Positions 8,478 to 17,973 of a DNA stretch of 64,000 nucleotides are shown here, in pieces. Location: positions 186,001 to 250,000 of the forward strand of contig JADJSY010000083.1 in NCBI GenBank assembly GCA_016711435.1, in the 5' to 3' direction. Position 1 is the stretch's first letter. Every line of letters begins with the position of its first letter. Source of the DNA: Lewinellaceae bacterium. Lineage in GTDB: Bacteria; Bacteroidota; Bacteroidia; Chitinophagales; Saprospiraceae. The notes beneath the pieces were generated by a model, which was given only the letters and a program-made list of their open reading frames with translations, was not told where the DNA came from and did not search any database. A program made the position numbers and the translations under genes.

Positions 8478-9549
8478 TTTTTCTTTTGGCAAAATCCGCC
8501 ATCAGGTCGGCGAGCGCCTGTACGCTGGATTTTGGCATTGCATTGTAAATACTGGCCCGGAAACCACCCACAGAGCGGTGGCCTTTGAGGCCGACCATAC
8601 CGTTGGCTTCCGTTTCTTTCAGGAATTCTTTTTCCAGCGAAGCGTATTTTTCCTCCATAACAAAACAGACGTTCATCAGCGAGCGGTCTTCCACGGCAGT
8701 GGTACCTTTGAACAAGGGATTGCGGTCGATTTCCTGGTACAAAACTGCTGCTTTGGTTCTGTTGCGGCGCTGCATTCCTTTGAGTCCGCCGTTCTTTTTG
8801 ATCCAGCGCAGGGTCAGCAGGCTGACGTAAATCGGGAATACCGGCGGCGTGTTGTACAAGGAATTTTCCTGGATAAACGTGCGGTAATCGAGCATGGAAG
8901 GCAGGTGGCGCTGTACGGTACCGAGCAAGTCTTCGCGTACAATAACCACCGTGACACCGGCAGGGCCCAGGTTTTTCTGCGCGCCGGCGTAAATCAGGCC
9001 GAACTGCGTCGGATCGAACGGGCGGCTGAGAAAATCGGACGACATATCGCACACAATGGGAACAGGCGATTTCGGAAACTTGTGCAGTTGCGTTCCAAAA
9101 ATGGTGTTATTGCTGGTCAGGTGCAGGTACTTCGCGTCTCTGGGTATTTTGTACCCTTTTGGAATGAAGTTGTAATTCTGCTCCTTTGAGGAAGCAACCA
9201 CTTGCACATTTCCAAAACCTTTGGCTTCTTTGATCGCTTTGTTGGCCCAGGTGCCGGTATCGGCATAAGCAGCCGTTTCACCGGCATTCAGCAGGTTCAT
9301 CGGCGCCATAAAAAACTGGGTACTGGCGCCGCCCGAAAGCCAAAGCGTCTGATAACCCTCGGGCAGTCCGATGATTTCCTTCATCAGTGCATTGGCCTCT
9401 TCGATAATGGCGGTGAACTCCGGTCCGCGGTGCGACAGTTCGAGCAAGCTCAGACCCATACCCTGGTAATTCACGGCGGCTTTACCTGCTTCTTTCAAAA
9501 CCGGCGCCGGCAGGATGGCCGGTCCGGCAGAAAAATTGTGCTTTTTCAT
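8473..9549 (-). CDS. serC: Phosphoserine aminotransferase
   Basis: SerC transfers an amino group from glutamate to 3-phosphohydroxypyruvate in serine biosynthesis (and acts in pyridoxal phosphate synthesis in some bacteria). The 358-residue protein begins MKKHNFSAGPAILP, the classic SerC start, and has LWLSGGASTQFF (about 70-80), ADTGTWANKA and YAGAQKNLGPAG with the PLP-binding lysine at about 192. Length is normal for the family. No serA or serB is adjacent. The start is directly preceded by a TTATNNG leader, and the stop is inside a GTGAGTA array. Confidence 0.97.
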   Translation of the reverse strand: MKKHNFSAGPAILPAPVLKEAGKAAVNYQGMGLSLLELSHRGPEFTAIIEEANALMKEIIGLPEGYQTLWLSGGASTQFFMAPMNLLNAGETAAYADTGTWANKAIKEAKGFGNVQVVASSKEQNYNFIPKGYKIPRDAKYLHLTSNNTIFGTQLHKFPKSPVPIVCDMSSDFLSRPFDPTQFGLIYAGAQKNLGPAGVTVVIVREDLLGTVQRHLPSMLDYRTFIQENSLYNTPPVFPIYVSLLTLRWIKKNGGLKGMQRRNRTKAAVLYQEIDRNPLFKGTTAVEDRSLMNVCFVMEEKYASLEKEFLKETEANGMVGLKGHRSVGGFRASIYNAMPKSSVQALADLMADFAKRKM

Positions 9550-9603
9550 TAATAGTTATCCGTTATTAGTTATTGGTTATCAGTGTTGATAATCAAGCAT
9601 TTC
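9550..9603 (-). repeat. TTATNNG leader repeat, copy B (upstream of serC)
   Basis: Units AGTTATCC, GTTATTA, GTTATTG, GTTATCA followed by GTGTTGATAATCAAGCATTT, then cut off by the next array. Almost identical to copy A over the heptamers. Confidence 0.85.
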
Positions 9604-9606
9604 GAT

Positions 9607-9718
9607 TGTGTTTGGTGTTTAGTGTACTCCACTTTTGGGGGGGCAGGAGGAGACCGGCCCGGGGGGGGGAGCCAAAAGCGGAGTGCCCTAAACACCAAAC
9701 ACCAAAAACTAAACACCG
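9607..9718. repeat. Inverted heptamer array, word GTGTTTG / CAAACAC, with G-runs in the loop
   Basis: Left: GTGTTTG, GTGTTTA, GTGTACTCC. Right: GGAGTG, then CTAAACA, CCAAACA, CCAAAAA, CTAAACA, CC. Inner stem ACTCC.CTTTTGG / CCAAAAG.GGAGT. The loop contains a seven-G run (9637-9643) and a nine-G run (about 9661-9669). The word matches the array at 521-698, so this word is used at two places 9 kb apart. Confidence 0.8.
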
Positions 9719-9721
9719 TTT

Positions 9722-10699
9722 TCAACTTTCCCGTTCCAGCAAGTCCTCTATCATTTTTCGCAAAACATCTTTTCGCCCGGGAGCCGTTTGAACGGCTTCC
9801 AGATGGCCAAACGCTTCTTCCTGAAATTTTTTCTTTTCTGCAGCCATCAGGCGGGGAATATCATTGCGATCAAAAATAGCGCGCACGGCGTTTACCTTTT
9901 GTTCCGGGTGTTCGGCGCCGGTTTCCATCCATTGCAGCAAGGCTTCCACATCCGGCTTGGGCGCCATTTCAAGCGTCTTCAGCACCAGCAGCGTTTTTTT
10001 GTTTTGCAAAATATCGCCCCCCACTTGTTTGCCTAATTTAGCGGGATCGCCGTAGGTATCGAGCAGATCGTCCTGTATCTGAAAAGCGATGCCGGCAAGC
10101 CGGCCAAAATCGCTGAGGTGGGCAGCAGCGTCCGGCGAGGCGTCGGCACAAATTGCGCCCATTTCGAGCGCAGCTCCCAGCAATACAGCCGTTTTTAACT
10201 CGATCATGCGGATATATTCAGCTATACTGACATCGGAACGACTTTCAAAATTAACATCCATCTGCTGTCCTTCGCAGACTTCCGTTGCAACGCGATTGAA
10301 CGTCTGAAGGAGCGACAACACAGTACTGGCATCGTTCATCCGCGCCAGATGATGATAGGCATGAATCAGCATAACATCGCCGCTGAGGATTGCCGTCGTG
10401 GTATTCCACTGGGTATGCACCGTGGGGCGACCCCGCCGGAGCGGCGCTGCATCCATAATATCGTCGTGCATCAGGGTGAAATTGTGAAAAAGTTCCACCG
10501 CCCATGCCGCCGGAAGCGCCCGCGCTACATCATCGCGAAAAAGTTCGAAGCCCATCAGCAGGATAGCCGGACGAAGTCGTTTGCCACCGAGGGTCAACAT
10601 GTATTCGCAAGGCTGATAAAGTTCGGGCGGCGTAACCGGAAAAGGATGATCAACCGCGTAATCGTTGATAGCATCGAGGAGGGAAGAGAGGCTGCGCAT
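9722..10699 (-). CDS. Polyprenyl (farnesyl/geranylgeranyl-type) diphosphate synthase
   Basis: A 325-residue trans-prenyltransferase that condenses isopentenyl diphosphate with allylic diphosphates. The first aspartate-rich motif is LMHDDIMD (about 77-83), followed by RRGRPTVH; the second is FQIQDDLLD (about 206-214). The GGKRLRP substrate motif is at about 38-44. Chain length (C15, C20 or longer) cannot be assigned safely. The ATG at 10697-10699 (MRSLSSLL) was preferred over an upstream TTG. Products feed quinone, carotenoid or undecaprenyl synthesis. No other isoprenoid gene is adjacent; tatC is about 130 bases upstream. Confidence 0.93.
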   Translation of the reverse strand: MRSLSSLLDAINDYAVDHPFPVTPPELYQPCEYMLTLGGKRLRPAILLMGFELFRDDVARALPAAWAVELFHNFTLMHDDIMDAAPLRRGRPTVHTQWNTTTAILSGDVMLIHAYHHLARMNDASTVLSLLQTFNRVATEVCEGQQMDVNFESRSDVSIAEYIRMIELKTAVLLGAALEMGAICADASPDAAAHLSDFGRLAGIAFQIQDDLLDTYGDPAKLGKQVGGDILQNKKTLLVLKTLEMAPKPDVEALLQWMETGAEHPEQKVNAVRAIFDRNDIPRLMAAEKKKFQEEAFGHLEAVQTAPGRKDVLRKMIEDLLERES

Positions 10700-10807
10700 T
10701 TTTCTTACAGTAGGCGGCAAAGATAAGATTATTGTCCGTTTTGCATGGTTTGAAAGTTTAGAAGGCTTCGCAGGTTATTACACGGAACATAAGCCAAAAG
10801 CAATAAC

Positions 10808-10842
10808 CACCTCTCACCTCTCACCTCTCACTTCTCACTTCT
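10808..10842 (-). repeat. Heptamer array, word GTGAGAG/GTGAGAA, one-armed
   Basis: On the plus strand it reads CTCTCAC x3 then TTCTCAC x2. On the tatC coding strand this is AGTGAGA AGTGAGA GGTGAGA, and it contains the tatC stop codon (TGA). No matching inverted arm is seen in the rest of the gap. Confidence 0.8.
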
Positions 10843-11706
10843 TGTAATCACGCCGCTTTCTTCCCGCAAAAGAGCCAGTTCCTGTTTGCGCTGTACCCTG
10901 GCGACCACGAGAATACTGATTTCATAAAGCATGTACAATGGAATGGCCACCAAAGTTTGTGACACTACATCCGGCGGGGTAATGATCGCGGCAACAATCA
11001 GAATGATTACGACCGCATGTCGCCGGTAAGTGCGCAGGAAACGGGCGCCGATGAGGCCTGTTTTGGCTAAAAAATAGGCAATAACGGGCATTTCAAATAT
11101 CAACCCGGTGGGCAATGTGAACATAGTCATATACGTCACATAGGAGTCGAGGGTAGGCGAAACAACAACGCCTTCCATCGTATAACCTGCCAAAAAACTG
11201 ATGGAAAACGGCGCAATAACATAATATCCGAAAGCAACACCCAGTAAAAAAAGAAAGGAACAGATAAACACGACGCCGCGAATAGCCTTTTGCTCCGTCT
11301 CTAAGAGTCCGGGCTGGACAAATTTCCAAAACTCCCAAAAAATAAAAGGGAAAGCGCCGATGAACCCCAGCCAGAAAGAAACATACAGGTGCTGCATCAA
11401 CACTTCGCCCAGCACCCGGGTGATGAGGTCGAATTTTGGAGGGGTAAAACACATCTGCTCTCCAGCGCCCACCGTGTGAGAAAGATTGCACAGTATTCTG
11501 AATGTAGGAAAATCAGGATGACGAGGCCCAAAAATCACCTTTTCAAATACGAATTCCTTATTCAGGAAACAAATGGTTCCGACTGCAAAAATGGCTAATA
11601 CGGAACGCAGGATATGCCTGCGCAACTCTGTAATATGTTCAAAAAAAGACATTTCCCCGCGATCCTTCTTCAGGCGCTCGTGTTCGTGATCTTGATCGAG
11701 TGGCAT
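10828..11706 (-). CDS. tatC: Twin-arginine translocase subunit TatC
   Basis: TatC is the receptor subunit of the Tat pathway, which exports folded proteins. The 292-residue product has the conserved N-terminal MSFFEHITELRRHILRS (about 19-35) and six predicted membrane segments, with the conserved FWEFWKFVQPGL before the third and SFLAGY/TLDSYV periplasmic loop. A longer than usual first periplasmic loop (about 45-95, KVIFGPRHPDFPTFR) is common in Bacteroidota TatC. No tatA or tatB is next to it. The last residues (ITRSEK) and the stop codon are encoded by the first units of a GTGAGAA tandem array, so the native C-terminus may once have differed. Confidence 0.96.
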   Translation of the reverse strand: MPLDQDHEHERLKKDRGEMSFFEHITELRRHILRSVLAIFAVGTICFLNKEFVFEKVIFGPRHPDFPTFRILCNLSHTVGAGEQMCFTPPKFDLITRVLGEVLMQHLYVSFWLGFIGAFPFIFWEFWKFVQPGLLETEQKAIRGVVFICSFLFLLGVAFGYYVIAPFSISFLAGYTMEGVVVSPTLDSYVTYMTMFTLPTGLIFEMPVIAYFLAKTGLIGARFLRTYRRHAVVIILIVAAIITPPDVVSQTLVAIPLYMLYEISILVVARVQRKQELALLREESGVITRSEK

Positions 11707-11903
11707 AGATTAAGCAAATTGGTACAGCGGCTATTCATTAGACCGGGCAAATGTAAAAGGTTAAGTTGGGGCAATCATAATTCGGGAAATTTAAAATCCC
11801 TTTTATCGGGTATGATTTGGTTAATTTTACAACAAGTAAGCCCGTGCGACGTTTTTTGACGAAATTTGCCCTTTGTATTCTTAAAATCCGATACCCACCC
11901 ACT

Positions 11904-12614
11904 ATGCACAAATTTGCTTTACTCCTTTGTTTGCTCACAACTTTTAATCTGACAGCGCAGCGCAATATCAACAATCGATACTTTGAAGCGGGCTTTTTAT
12001 TCGGTGTCACCAATTATTCGGGCGATATGGTAGAAAAAGATATCGCATTATCTGAAACACGTATAGGTTACGGCGCTTACGGTCGTTATCACCTCAGTTC
12101 CAACTTTTCGATGAAAGCCCATGTCTATACAGGAGCCATTTCGGGTGATGACGCTAATTCGAGCTCCCGCCAGAGACGGAGCCTGCGCTTTTCAACCAAT
12201 ATTGTCGAACTTGGACTGGTGGGTGAAATCAATTTCGGTGGGCGTCGCAACCGCTTCACCAGCACCGGTATCCATAAATTTTCGCTCACACCCTACATAT
12301 ATGCCGGGTTCGGCGCCACATTCGCCAATGCGCAAGCGGAATACTACGGCCCCGCCGACCAACTGAATGAAAACCTGAAGGTACCCCTGCCGGAAGAAGG
12401 GCTTGCAGATCGCTTTTTGCTGGTTCCTATGGGCGCAGGCGTCCGGGCTGATATATCGGAATTTTTTGTGATCGGGCTGGAAGTTGGCTGGCGTCCGGTT
12501 TTTTCGGATGACCTGGATGGGGTGCGCTACAATGGCAACCCGGAGAGTGGCGACTGGTACTATTTCGCCGGCCTTACAACATCCTTTATTATCAGTAATA
12601 ATAAAAAACGCTGA
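11904..12614 (+). CDS. DUF6089-type outer-membrane beta-barrel protein
   Basis: A 236-residue protein with a signal peptide (MHKFALLLCLLTTFNLTAQ) followed by alternating amphipathic strands: FEAGFLFGVTNYSGDM, RIGYGAYGRYHLS, NIVELGLVGEINFGG, LTPYIYAGFGATFA and the terminal DWYYFAGLTTSFII. The opening G.TNYSGD motif and overall pattern match the DUF6089 outer-membrane family common in Bacteroidota. The ATG at 11904 is chosen because the signal peptide starts there; the longer frame adds a basic tail lacking signal-peptide logic. Role unknown. It is divergent from tatC and stands alone on the plus strand. Confidence 0.85.
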   Translation: MHKFALLLCLLTTFNLTAQRNINNRYFEAGFLFGVTNYSGDMVEKDIALSETRIGYGAYGRYHLSSNFSMKAHVYTGAISGDDANSSSRQRRSLRFSTNIVELGLVGEINFGGRRNRFTSTGIHKFSLTPYIYAGFGATFANAQAEYYGPADQLNENLKVPLPEEGLADRFLLVPMGAGVRADISEFFVIGLEVGWRPVFSDDLDGVRYNGNPESGDWYYFAGLTTSFIISNNKKR

Positions 12615-12759
12615 GAGCGGCTGCTGTCCTATCAGGGGCTGCTTGGCGATAAGGCTTTTTTTTCGTTTTCGCCAGAAACTTCCGGTTTTAAACGAAGTTT
12701 GGCACTGAAAAAAAATGCTGCTCTCTTTTGGGTTGTTTAGATACTTGTTACCGGAATTA

Positions 12760-12842
12760 AGCAGGTGTGCAAAATTAGTTTTGGCAAAATTGTTTGTAAA
12801 TACTTGATTATGAGCACTAATAGCCAATAACTAATAACTACT
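12760..12842 (+). repeat. TTATNNG leader repeat, copy J, orphan between convergent genes
   Basis: Read on the plus strand: AGGTGTGCAAAATTAG, TTTTGGCAAAATTG, TTTGTAAATACTTGATTAT, then CACTAATAG, CCAATAA, CTAATAA, CTACTTA. This is the same element as copy F in the opposite orientation. No gene starts downstream on this strand: the kelch gene ends at 12851 on the minus strand. Hence the element is not simply a gene's own leader. Confidence 0.8.
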
Positions 12843-12850
12843 TAACAGCA

Positions 12851-13942
12851 CTATTTTTTGTTCAGGTCTGCACAGGTAAAAATATCCACTTTCTGGTTAA
12901 AAACGGAAGGTGGCGTCCAGCCGCCGCCGGTCAGAAACTGATTGCCGGAAACTGCTCCTGCACCGCCACAGCCGGTAAAAGACAATTGATCCGTAGTCCA
13001 GGTCTGCGTTTTCAAGTCAAATATATCCACTGCATCGCTGGCGGCATTGATAAATTTGTTATCCCAATTGAAGGTGCCGCCGCCGGCAAAAATGACTTTG
13101 CCGCATAGAGTGCCGGTCGTCATCCAAACCCTGGGGGCCGAAAGTTCAGCGGCACTCCACACCCGGTTGACAGCGTCCCAGATATCTACTCGTTTCACAT
13201 ACTCGTTGTTTTCCGTTTGTCCGCCGGCGAACATGATTTTATTGCCTGCCGCTGCTACGGACACTGCAAAACGCGCAACTGGCAAAGAAAGGGTATCCCA
13301 GCTGTTATCCGACGCGTCGTACACGTCGATGCGGGTTGTGGATTTTCCATCAAAACCAAGCCCGCCGACAAAGTAGGCTTTGCTGCCACTTACGGCAGAC
13401 CCCATATAATCACGCGGTAATGACAGTTTTTGAACAGACCAAACCTTGGTGGAGGTATCATATATATCAACCACATCGGAAGGCGCGGTAAGCGGGATGC
13501 CCGGCGATCCCACTCCGCCACCGGCAAACAGGATTTTATTACCCACTGCAACGGCCATAATATTATGCCGGGCCTGGCTGAGCAAAGCTGTTGTCCAGGT
13601 TTTAGTGGGTACGTCGTATATGTCTATCACATCTGACTCCTCTTTTGTTTTGAGGTTAGACCCACCAGCTACGTAAATTTTCTGACCCGCAGCGACGGCA
13701 GCGGGGCCATGCCTGGGCGCCGACAATTGGGACTGCTCCCACTGGCCGGTTTTTACATCGTATATATCGACTACGTTGGAAGGCAAAAACCCGCGTGTGC
13801 CTCCTCCGGCGAACATAACCTTGTCGCCGGAAGCCGCAGCCGTTAAATAAAACCGGGCTAAGGAGAGTTGGGTAGAAGCCTGCTGGGCGTTTAAGCCGGT
13901 AAGAAAAAATAAAAACAGAATCGTGTATAAAATGTGTTTCAT
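12851..13942 (-). CDS. Secreted kelch-repeat protein
   Basis: A 363-residue protein with a signal peptide (MKHILYTILFLFFLTGLNAQ) and six to seven kelch blades of about 50 residues. Each repeats a pattern like GDKVMFAGGGT..., VDIYDVKTGQWEQSQLSAPRHG (given here in parts: VDIYDVKTGQW and LSAPR), with GG, Y and W at the expected spacing. Kelch blades fold into a beta-propeller used for binding. A T9SS sorting domain is absent: the protein ends FTCADLNKK. Binding partner unknown. Confidence 0.9.
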   Translation of the reverse strand: MKHILYTILFLFFLTGLNAQQASTQLSLARFYLTAAASGDKVMFAGGGTRGFLPSNVVDIYDVKTGQWEQSQLSAPRHGPAAVAAGQKIYVAGGSNLKTKEESDVIDIYDVPTKTWTTALLSQARHNIMAVAVGNKILFAGGGVGSPGIPLTAPSDVVDIYDTSTKVWSVQKLSLPRDYMGSAVSGSKAYFVGGLGFDGKSTTRIDVYDASDNSWDTLSLPVARFAVSVAAAGNKIMFAGGQTENNEYVKRVDIWDAVNRVWSAAELSAPRVWMTTGTLCGKVIFAGGGTFNWDNKFINAASDAVDIFDLKTQTWTTDQLSFTGCGGAGAVSGNQFLTGGGWTPPSVFNQKVDIFTCADLNKK

Positions 13943-14056
13943 GCAAAGGTTTTTTAAATCGGGGACAATGTAATCTTGTTTTTAACCCTCTGGAGACGCG
14001 ACTGTATACTTGGCAGGTCAGGTTGTATAGTTGGCGGTACCAGGTGAATAGATTGT

Positions 14057-14806
14057 CTATATGCTGCTTAATCGCTCCAGCAGCCCCTCTTTTTGCGAGC
14101 GGGAAACGGGCACCCGTTGCCCGTCCTTCATTTTGAGTTCGCCATTGCCGCTTCTGATAAATTGCTCGACATGTTTCAGATTGACTAAGTAGGAATGGTG
14201 CGACCGGTAAAAAGTATCCGGGGGCAACAATTCTTCTATTTGATGGAGCTGTTTTGTAAACAGTTCCGGTTTCTCCTGATGCAGGCTGAATACCCGGGTG
14301 TAATTACCTTCGGCTTTGCAATACAGGATGTCGCTGATCGTAAGAAACAGCAAGCCATCGGCTGTTGACAGCGCAATTTTTTCCCGAACGGGCTTAGCCG
14401 GCTGGAGTACATCAAACAAAATATCGCGTTGCTGGGCATGTTGCCGGATGGTCAGCAGTTGCTGCGCCCTTTGAACCGCTTCTTGTAGTTCCTCTTGGTC
14501 AACGGGTTTTAGTAAATATCCGATGGCGCTGTATTTAAATGCCCTGACTGCATATTCATTGAAAGCCGTGGTGAAAATCAGGTGAAAAGGAATGTCCCGG
14601 CATGCTTCCAATACTTCAAAACCATTGATATCCGGCATCGCCACATCGAGGAAAACCAGTTCCGGGCGCAAGGCGCGAATGGCCGCTATGCCCGCCTCCG
14701 GTTGATCGTATTGTCCGATGATCTGCAATTCCGGACAATATTTTTGAATAAGCAGGGCGAGGAGATCGAGGCCGTCCGATTCATCGTCGATGAGCAAACA
14801 CGTCAT
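14057..14806 (-). CDS. LytTR-family response regulator
   Basis: A 249-residue response regulator. The receiver domain (about 1-120) has DD at 7-8, the phospho-acceptor Asp54 in VFLDVAMPDINGFE, and the T/K switch positions (FTTAF, LLKPVD). The C-terminal LytTR DNA-binding domain (about 145-245) shows ILYCKAEGNYTRVF, RSHHSYLVNLKHV and a final VPVSRSQKEGLLERL. Its ATG overlaps the last codons of the sensor kinase gene by four bases (ATGA type), so the two form a two-component pair. Confidence 0.95.
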   Translation of the reverse strand: MTCLLIDDESDGLDLLALLIQKYCPELQIIGQYDQPEAGIAAIRALRPELVFLDVAMPDINGFEVLEACRDIPFHLIFTTAFNEYAVRAFKYSAIGYLLKPVDQEELQEAVQRAQQLLTIRQHAQQRDILFDVLQPAKPVREKIALSTADGLLFLTISDILYCKAEGNYTRVFSLHQEKPELFTKQLHQIEELLPPDTFYRSHHSYLVNLKHVEQFIRSGNGELKMKDGQRVPVSRSQKEGLLERLSSI

Positions 14807-17800
14807 AAAAAAGGTTTAAATGTCAAAACGACCCGTGTTCCGGTGGGTTTGCCTTCGGTATCGCTCAGGTCAATAATATCTATCCGGGCATTGTTTTGAT
14901 GCTTGAGGTTGAACAACGCTGTCCTTTCAGCCGTGACGTTCATGCCGTGGGATGGATGAATGTTGAGGCTTTTCTTTTTATGATCCATAGATGCAACCCT
15001 TCCGATACCATTGTCTTCCACGATGATCCGGCACTCCTCCTCCAGCATCCCAACCTGTAAAAGCAGTTTGCCTTTATCTTTTGTTTTGTATTGCAGGCCA
15101 TGCCATATCGCATTTTCAACATACGGTTGAATGATCAGGGGCGGTAATTTGATTTCGTGTACAGGCACCCCGGGATGTATGTCTACCTGAAAGTCAAAGT
15201 TTTTGTACCGCATTTGCTCTAACTCCACATAACGTTGCAAGGTATCCAATTCTTCCGTTAGTGGAATGTCGTCCGACTTGGCCTGATCCAGTACCTGGCG
15301 CAACAACCTGGAAAATTTACTGATGTGTACGGAAGCCTTCTCCGTTTCATTTTTTTCCACGTACGATTTCAGCGATGACAGGCAGTTGAAAATAAAATGC
15401 GGGTTCATCTGCGAACGCAACGCTTCCATTTTCGCCTCTGCAATGCGCCGGTTCAGGTTGGCCCGAATAGATTCCCGTTCCCGTAGCTGGCCGATGCGAT
15501 ACTGGTAAAATGCAATGACCAAAGCCGCAAAGGATAAAAAAGTCAACGTCAGAAACCACCCCGTGCGCCACCAGGGGGTTAAAACCGTGATATGCAGTGT
15601 CGCTATTTTATCGCCCCAAATACCATCGCTGTTGGTTGCTTTCACCCGAAAAGTATAGTCGCCCGGATCGAGATTGGTGAAGGTGACGCTGCGTTTGGCG
15701 CCGACCTTCTGCCAGTCTTTATCAAATCCGATTAACTGATACGCGTACTGAATGGTACGGGGAGAAGAAAAGTCCAGGGCAACGTAATCGAATGTAATAA
15801 CATTCTGATCGTATCGGAGCTTGAGATGCCCGGTATGAGAAATATCTTTAGGCAATGCAAACCCGCCGGTATCCCTGCTGCTTCCTGCAATCGGTACGGA
15901 TTCGTTGAACAGTTTAAAATCGGTGATCCAAACGCGCGGATTAAAATTGCTCACCCCAATGCTGTCCGGATCAAAGTAATCGATGCCATTTTTGCCGCAA
16001 AAAAACAGCAGTTTGGAATCTCGGCTTCTGCCGTACAGAAACCCGTCGTATTCTTTGTTTAATAAGCCCTGCTGCTGTGTATAAACCTGAAAGGAATCCG
16101 TCGCCGGGTTGAATTTGGAAATGCCATTGTAGCCCAACATCCACAGGTTGTCTTTTTTATCGGGCAAAAGGCTGAAAACATTGTTGTTCAGCAAGCCGTC
16201 AGCGGTGGTGTAATGTTTAAATTTTCCACTTTGTACATCTAATTTATTCAACCCACCGCCATAAGTGCCGCACCAGATGCTACCCTCCGCGTCTTCATAG
16301 ATGCAGAAGGCCGTGTTTTCACTCATGGATTCGAGATTGTCCTTCATTTTTTTATACACCTGGAATGTATCGCCGGGTTCGGAATATTTTAATAAACCAC
16401 CTCGTGTACCGACCCAGATATCGCCGTTGCGGGTTTCAAAAACAGTACGGGTATAGGCGATTTTTTCGGCCTCCTTTTCCTTTGAACTGTTGTACTGCAC
16501 CACCGCCATAGTGCTCAAATTGATTTTAAAAATGCCGTCGACCCAGGTTGCCACCCAGAGGTTGTTCTTTTTGTCGCGGTGAATTTTTCGGATGGCCAAA
16601 CCTCTTAACTTTGTAAAGTCCCATGACCAGTCTTCCGGATTAATAAACCGCCTCTTGTTTTTATCAAACAAAAACAAGCCGCCGCCTGTGCCCATCCAAA
16701 GCAGTCCGTCCTTTTCTTCCAAAAAACAAGTGAGGCCATCCTTCCAGCCTGCTACATTGTAGGGGGGCTGGTGGGGGAAGGGCGTTGCCTTACGGGTGTA
16801 AATATTTAACAGGGAAGGGCCGTTTTTTTGAGGAATCAGTAAAATGCCCGGGTTGTATTCGTATAGTTCAAATAATTTTCTGGCAACTGATTTCAGGTCT
16901 TCCAACAACTGAATCGGGACATGCCCAAAGCGCAATTTGCGGTTATCCACTTTGTACAGACGTCGCATGGCAGAGCTCAACCAAACGATACCGGAAGCGC
17001 TGTTACATATTTGTGCAAAACTTTCAGCCTCAATCCGTTCTCCGTTTTTTTGCAGGGGAATGTTTTTGCGGCATTCCCCGGTTTGGGTGTTCAAGACAGA
17101 CACCCCTGTTCCGGTTCCCAGCCACATTTCGTACTGCGCGTTTTCTTTACCTACAAAAGAAACCGGCTGCCTGTAAAAGGCCGGATGGGCAATGATGCCG
17201 TTGTCAGAAAGGGGTTGGTAGGAAAACAGACCCAGGCCGGTGCCGATCCAGATATTGCCAGAATGGTCTTGTTGAGTCGAAATGTATTCTGTTGGCGCCT
17301 GCGCGTAGAGTGTTTTTTTTGACAGTATAGCGACCGTTTTTCCGGAAACAACATCCAGATGGAACAAACCCGGTGGCGAACAGAAATAAATGCCCTGCGC
17401 AGTTAGTTCAATAGCATGTACGGATGGAACAAGCGCCGTATCCCGTTCTGCCGGAAATCTTTTCTTAAATAATCTGCTTCCAGGCTCCTTTTGATACAAG
17501 CCATCTGCTGAGGCTACCCAGATGCGACCCTGTTCATCCTGTTTCAGGTCATAAATTTCAACGTCGCCGATGCCGTTTTTTTCTTTGTTATTGTAGTGCT
17601 GAAAAGTTTTTTTCCGGGTGTCAAAATAATTGAGGCCCATCTGTGTACCCACCCAGATATTACCATGCCTGTCTTCCAGTAATTTTTTGATTTTGTTGTC
17701 GCTGATGGTAAGCGTGTCATTGGGATTGTAATAAAAGGGCGTCAGACTATACCCGTCAAACATATACAACCCGGAATAGCAGCCCAGCCATAAAAACCCG

Positions 17801-17955
17801 CGACTGTCCTCGTAAATACAATCAATGGTAGCCAGCGGCGGCGCATCCTGAATATCCAATTCTTCCAGCCTGATCTCTGTGGTTTGTGCTGTCAGGCTGA
17901 ACGGGAAAAACAGTCCTGAACAATATAAAAGAGCGTTGATTATTAATCTTCTCAT
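14803..17955 (-). CDS. Two-component sensor: ligand_biosensor-type propeller plus LytS-like histidine kinase
   Basis: A 1050-residue membrane sensor. After a signal peptide (to about residue 24) there are about 14 Reg_prop propeller repeats (DSRGFLWLGCYSGLYMFDG-type; also GNIWVGTQMGLNYFD), then a Y_Y_Y domain (about 730-800, TFTNLDPGDYTFRVKATNSDG in short form), one transmembrane helix (WFLTLTFLSFAALVIAFY), a coiled linker, and a His_kinase domain with MNPHFIFNCLSSLKSYV (His at about 853) and an HATPase region (ENAIWHG, VEDNGIG). It lacks the fused AraC regulator of hybrid systems and instead signals to the LytTR regulator downstream. Such sensors detect periplasmic ligands, often sugars, but the ligand here is unknown. 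Confidence 0.94.
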   Translation of the reverse strand: MRRLIINALLYCSGLFFPFSLTAQTTEIRLEELDIQDAPPLATIDCIYEDSRGFLWLGCYSGLYMFDGYSLTPFYYNPNDTLTISDNKIKKLLEDRHGNIWVGTQMGLNYFDTRKKTFQHYNNKEKNGIGDVEIYDLKQDEQGRIWVASADGLYQKEPGSRLFKKRFPAERDTALVPSVHAIELTAQGIYFCSPPGLFHLDVVSGKTVAILSKKTLYAQAPTEYISTQQDHSGNIWIGTGLGLFSYQPLSDNGIIAHPAFYRQPVSFVGKENAQYEMWLGTGTGVSVLNTQTGECRKNIPLQKNGERIEAESFAQICNSASGIVWLSSAMRRLYKVDNRKLRFGHVPIQLLEDLKSVARKLFELYEYNPGILLIPQKNGPSLLNIYTRKATPFPHQPPYNVAGWKDGLTCFLEEKDGLLWMGTGGGLFLFDKNKRRFINPEDWSWDFTKLRGLAIRKIHRDKKNNLWVATWVDGIFKINLSTMAVVQYNSSKEKEAEKIAYTRTVFETRNGDIWVGTRGGLLKYSEPGDTFQVYKKMKDNLESMSENTAFCIYEDAEGSIWCGTYGGGLNKLDVQSGKFKHYTTADGLLNNNVFSLLPDKKDNLWMLGYNGISKFNPATDSFQVYTQQQGLLNKEYDGFLYGRSRDSKLLFFCGKNGIDYFDPDSIGVSNFNPRVWITDFKLFNESVPIAGSSRDTGGFALPKDISHTGHLKLRYDQNVITFDYVALDFSSPRTIQYAYQLIGFDKDWQKVGAKRSVTFTNLDPGDYTFRVKATNSDGIWGDKIATLHITVLTPWWRTGWFLTLTFLSFAALVIAFYQYRIGQLRERESIRANLNRRIAEAKMEALRSQMNPHFIFNCLSSLKSYVEKNETEKASVHISKFSRLLRQVLDQAKSDDIPLTEELDTLQRYVELEQMRYKNFDFQVDIHPGVPVHEIKLPPLIIQPYVENAIWHGLQYKTKDKGKLLLQVGMLEEECRIIVEDNGIGRVASMDHKKKSLNIHPSHGMNVTAERTALFNLKHQNNARIDIIDLSDTEGKPTGTRVVLTFKPFL

Positions 17956-17973
17956 GGCGGGAGCATAGAAATT

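Noticed and set aside
14236..14439. Minus-strand 67-codon frame inside the LytTR regulator gene
   Set aside because: It overlaps the regulator in another frame and has no coding character.
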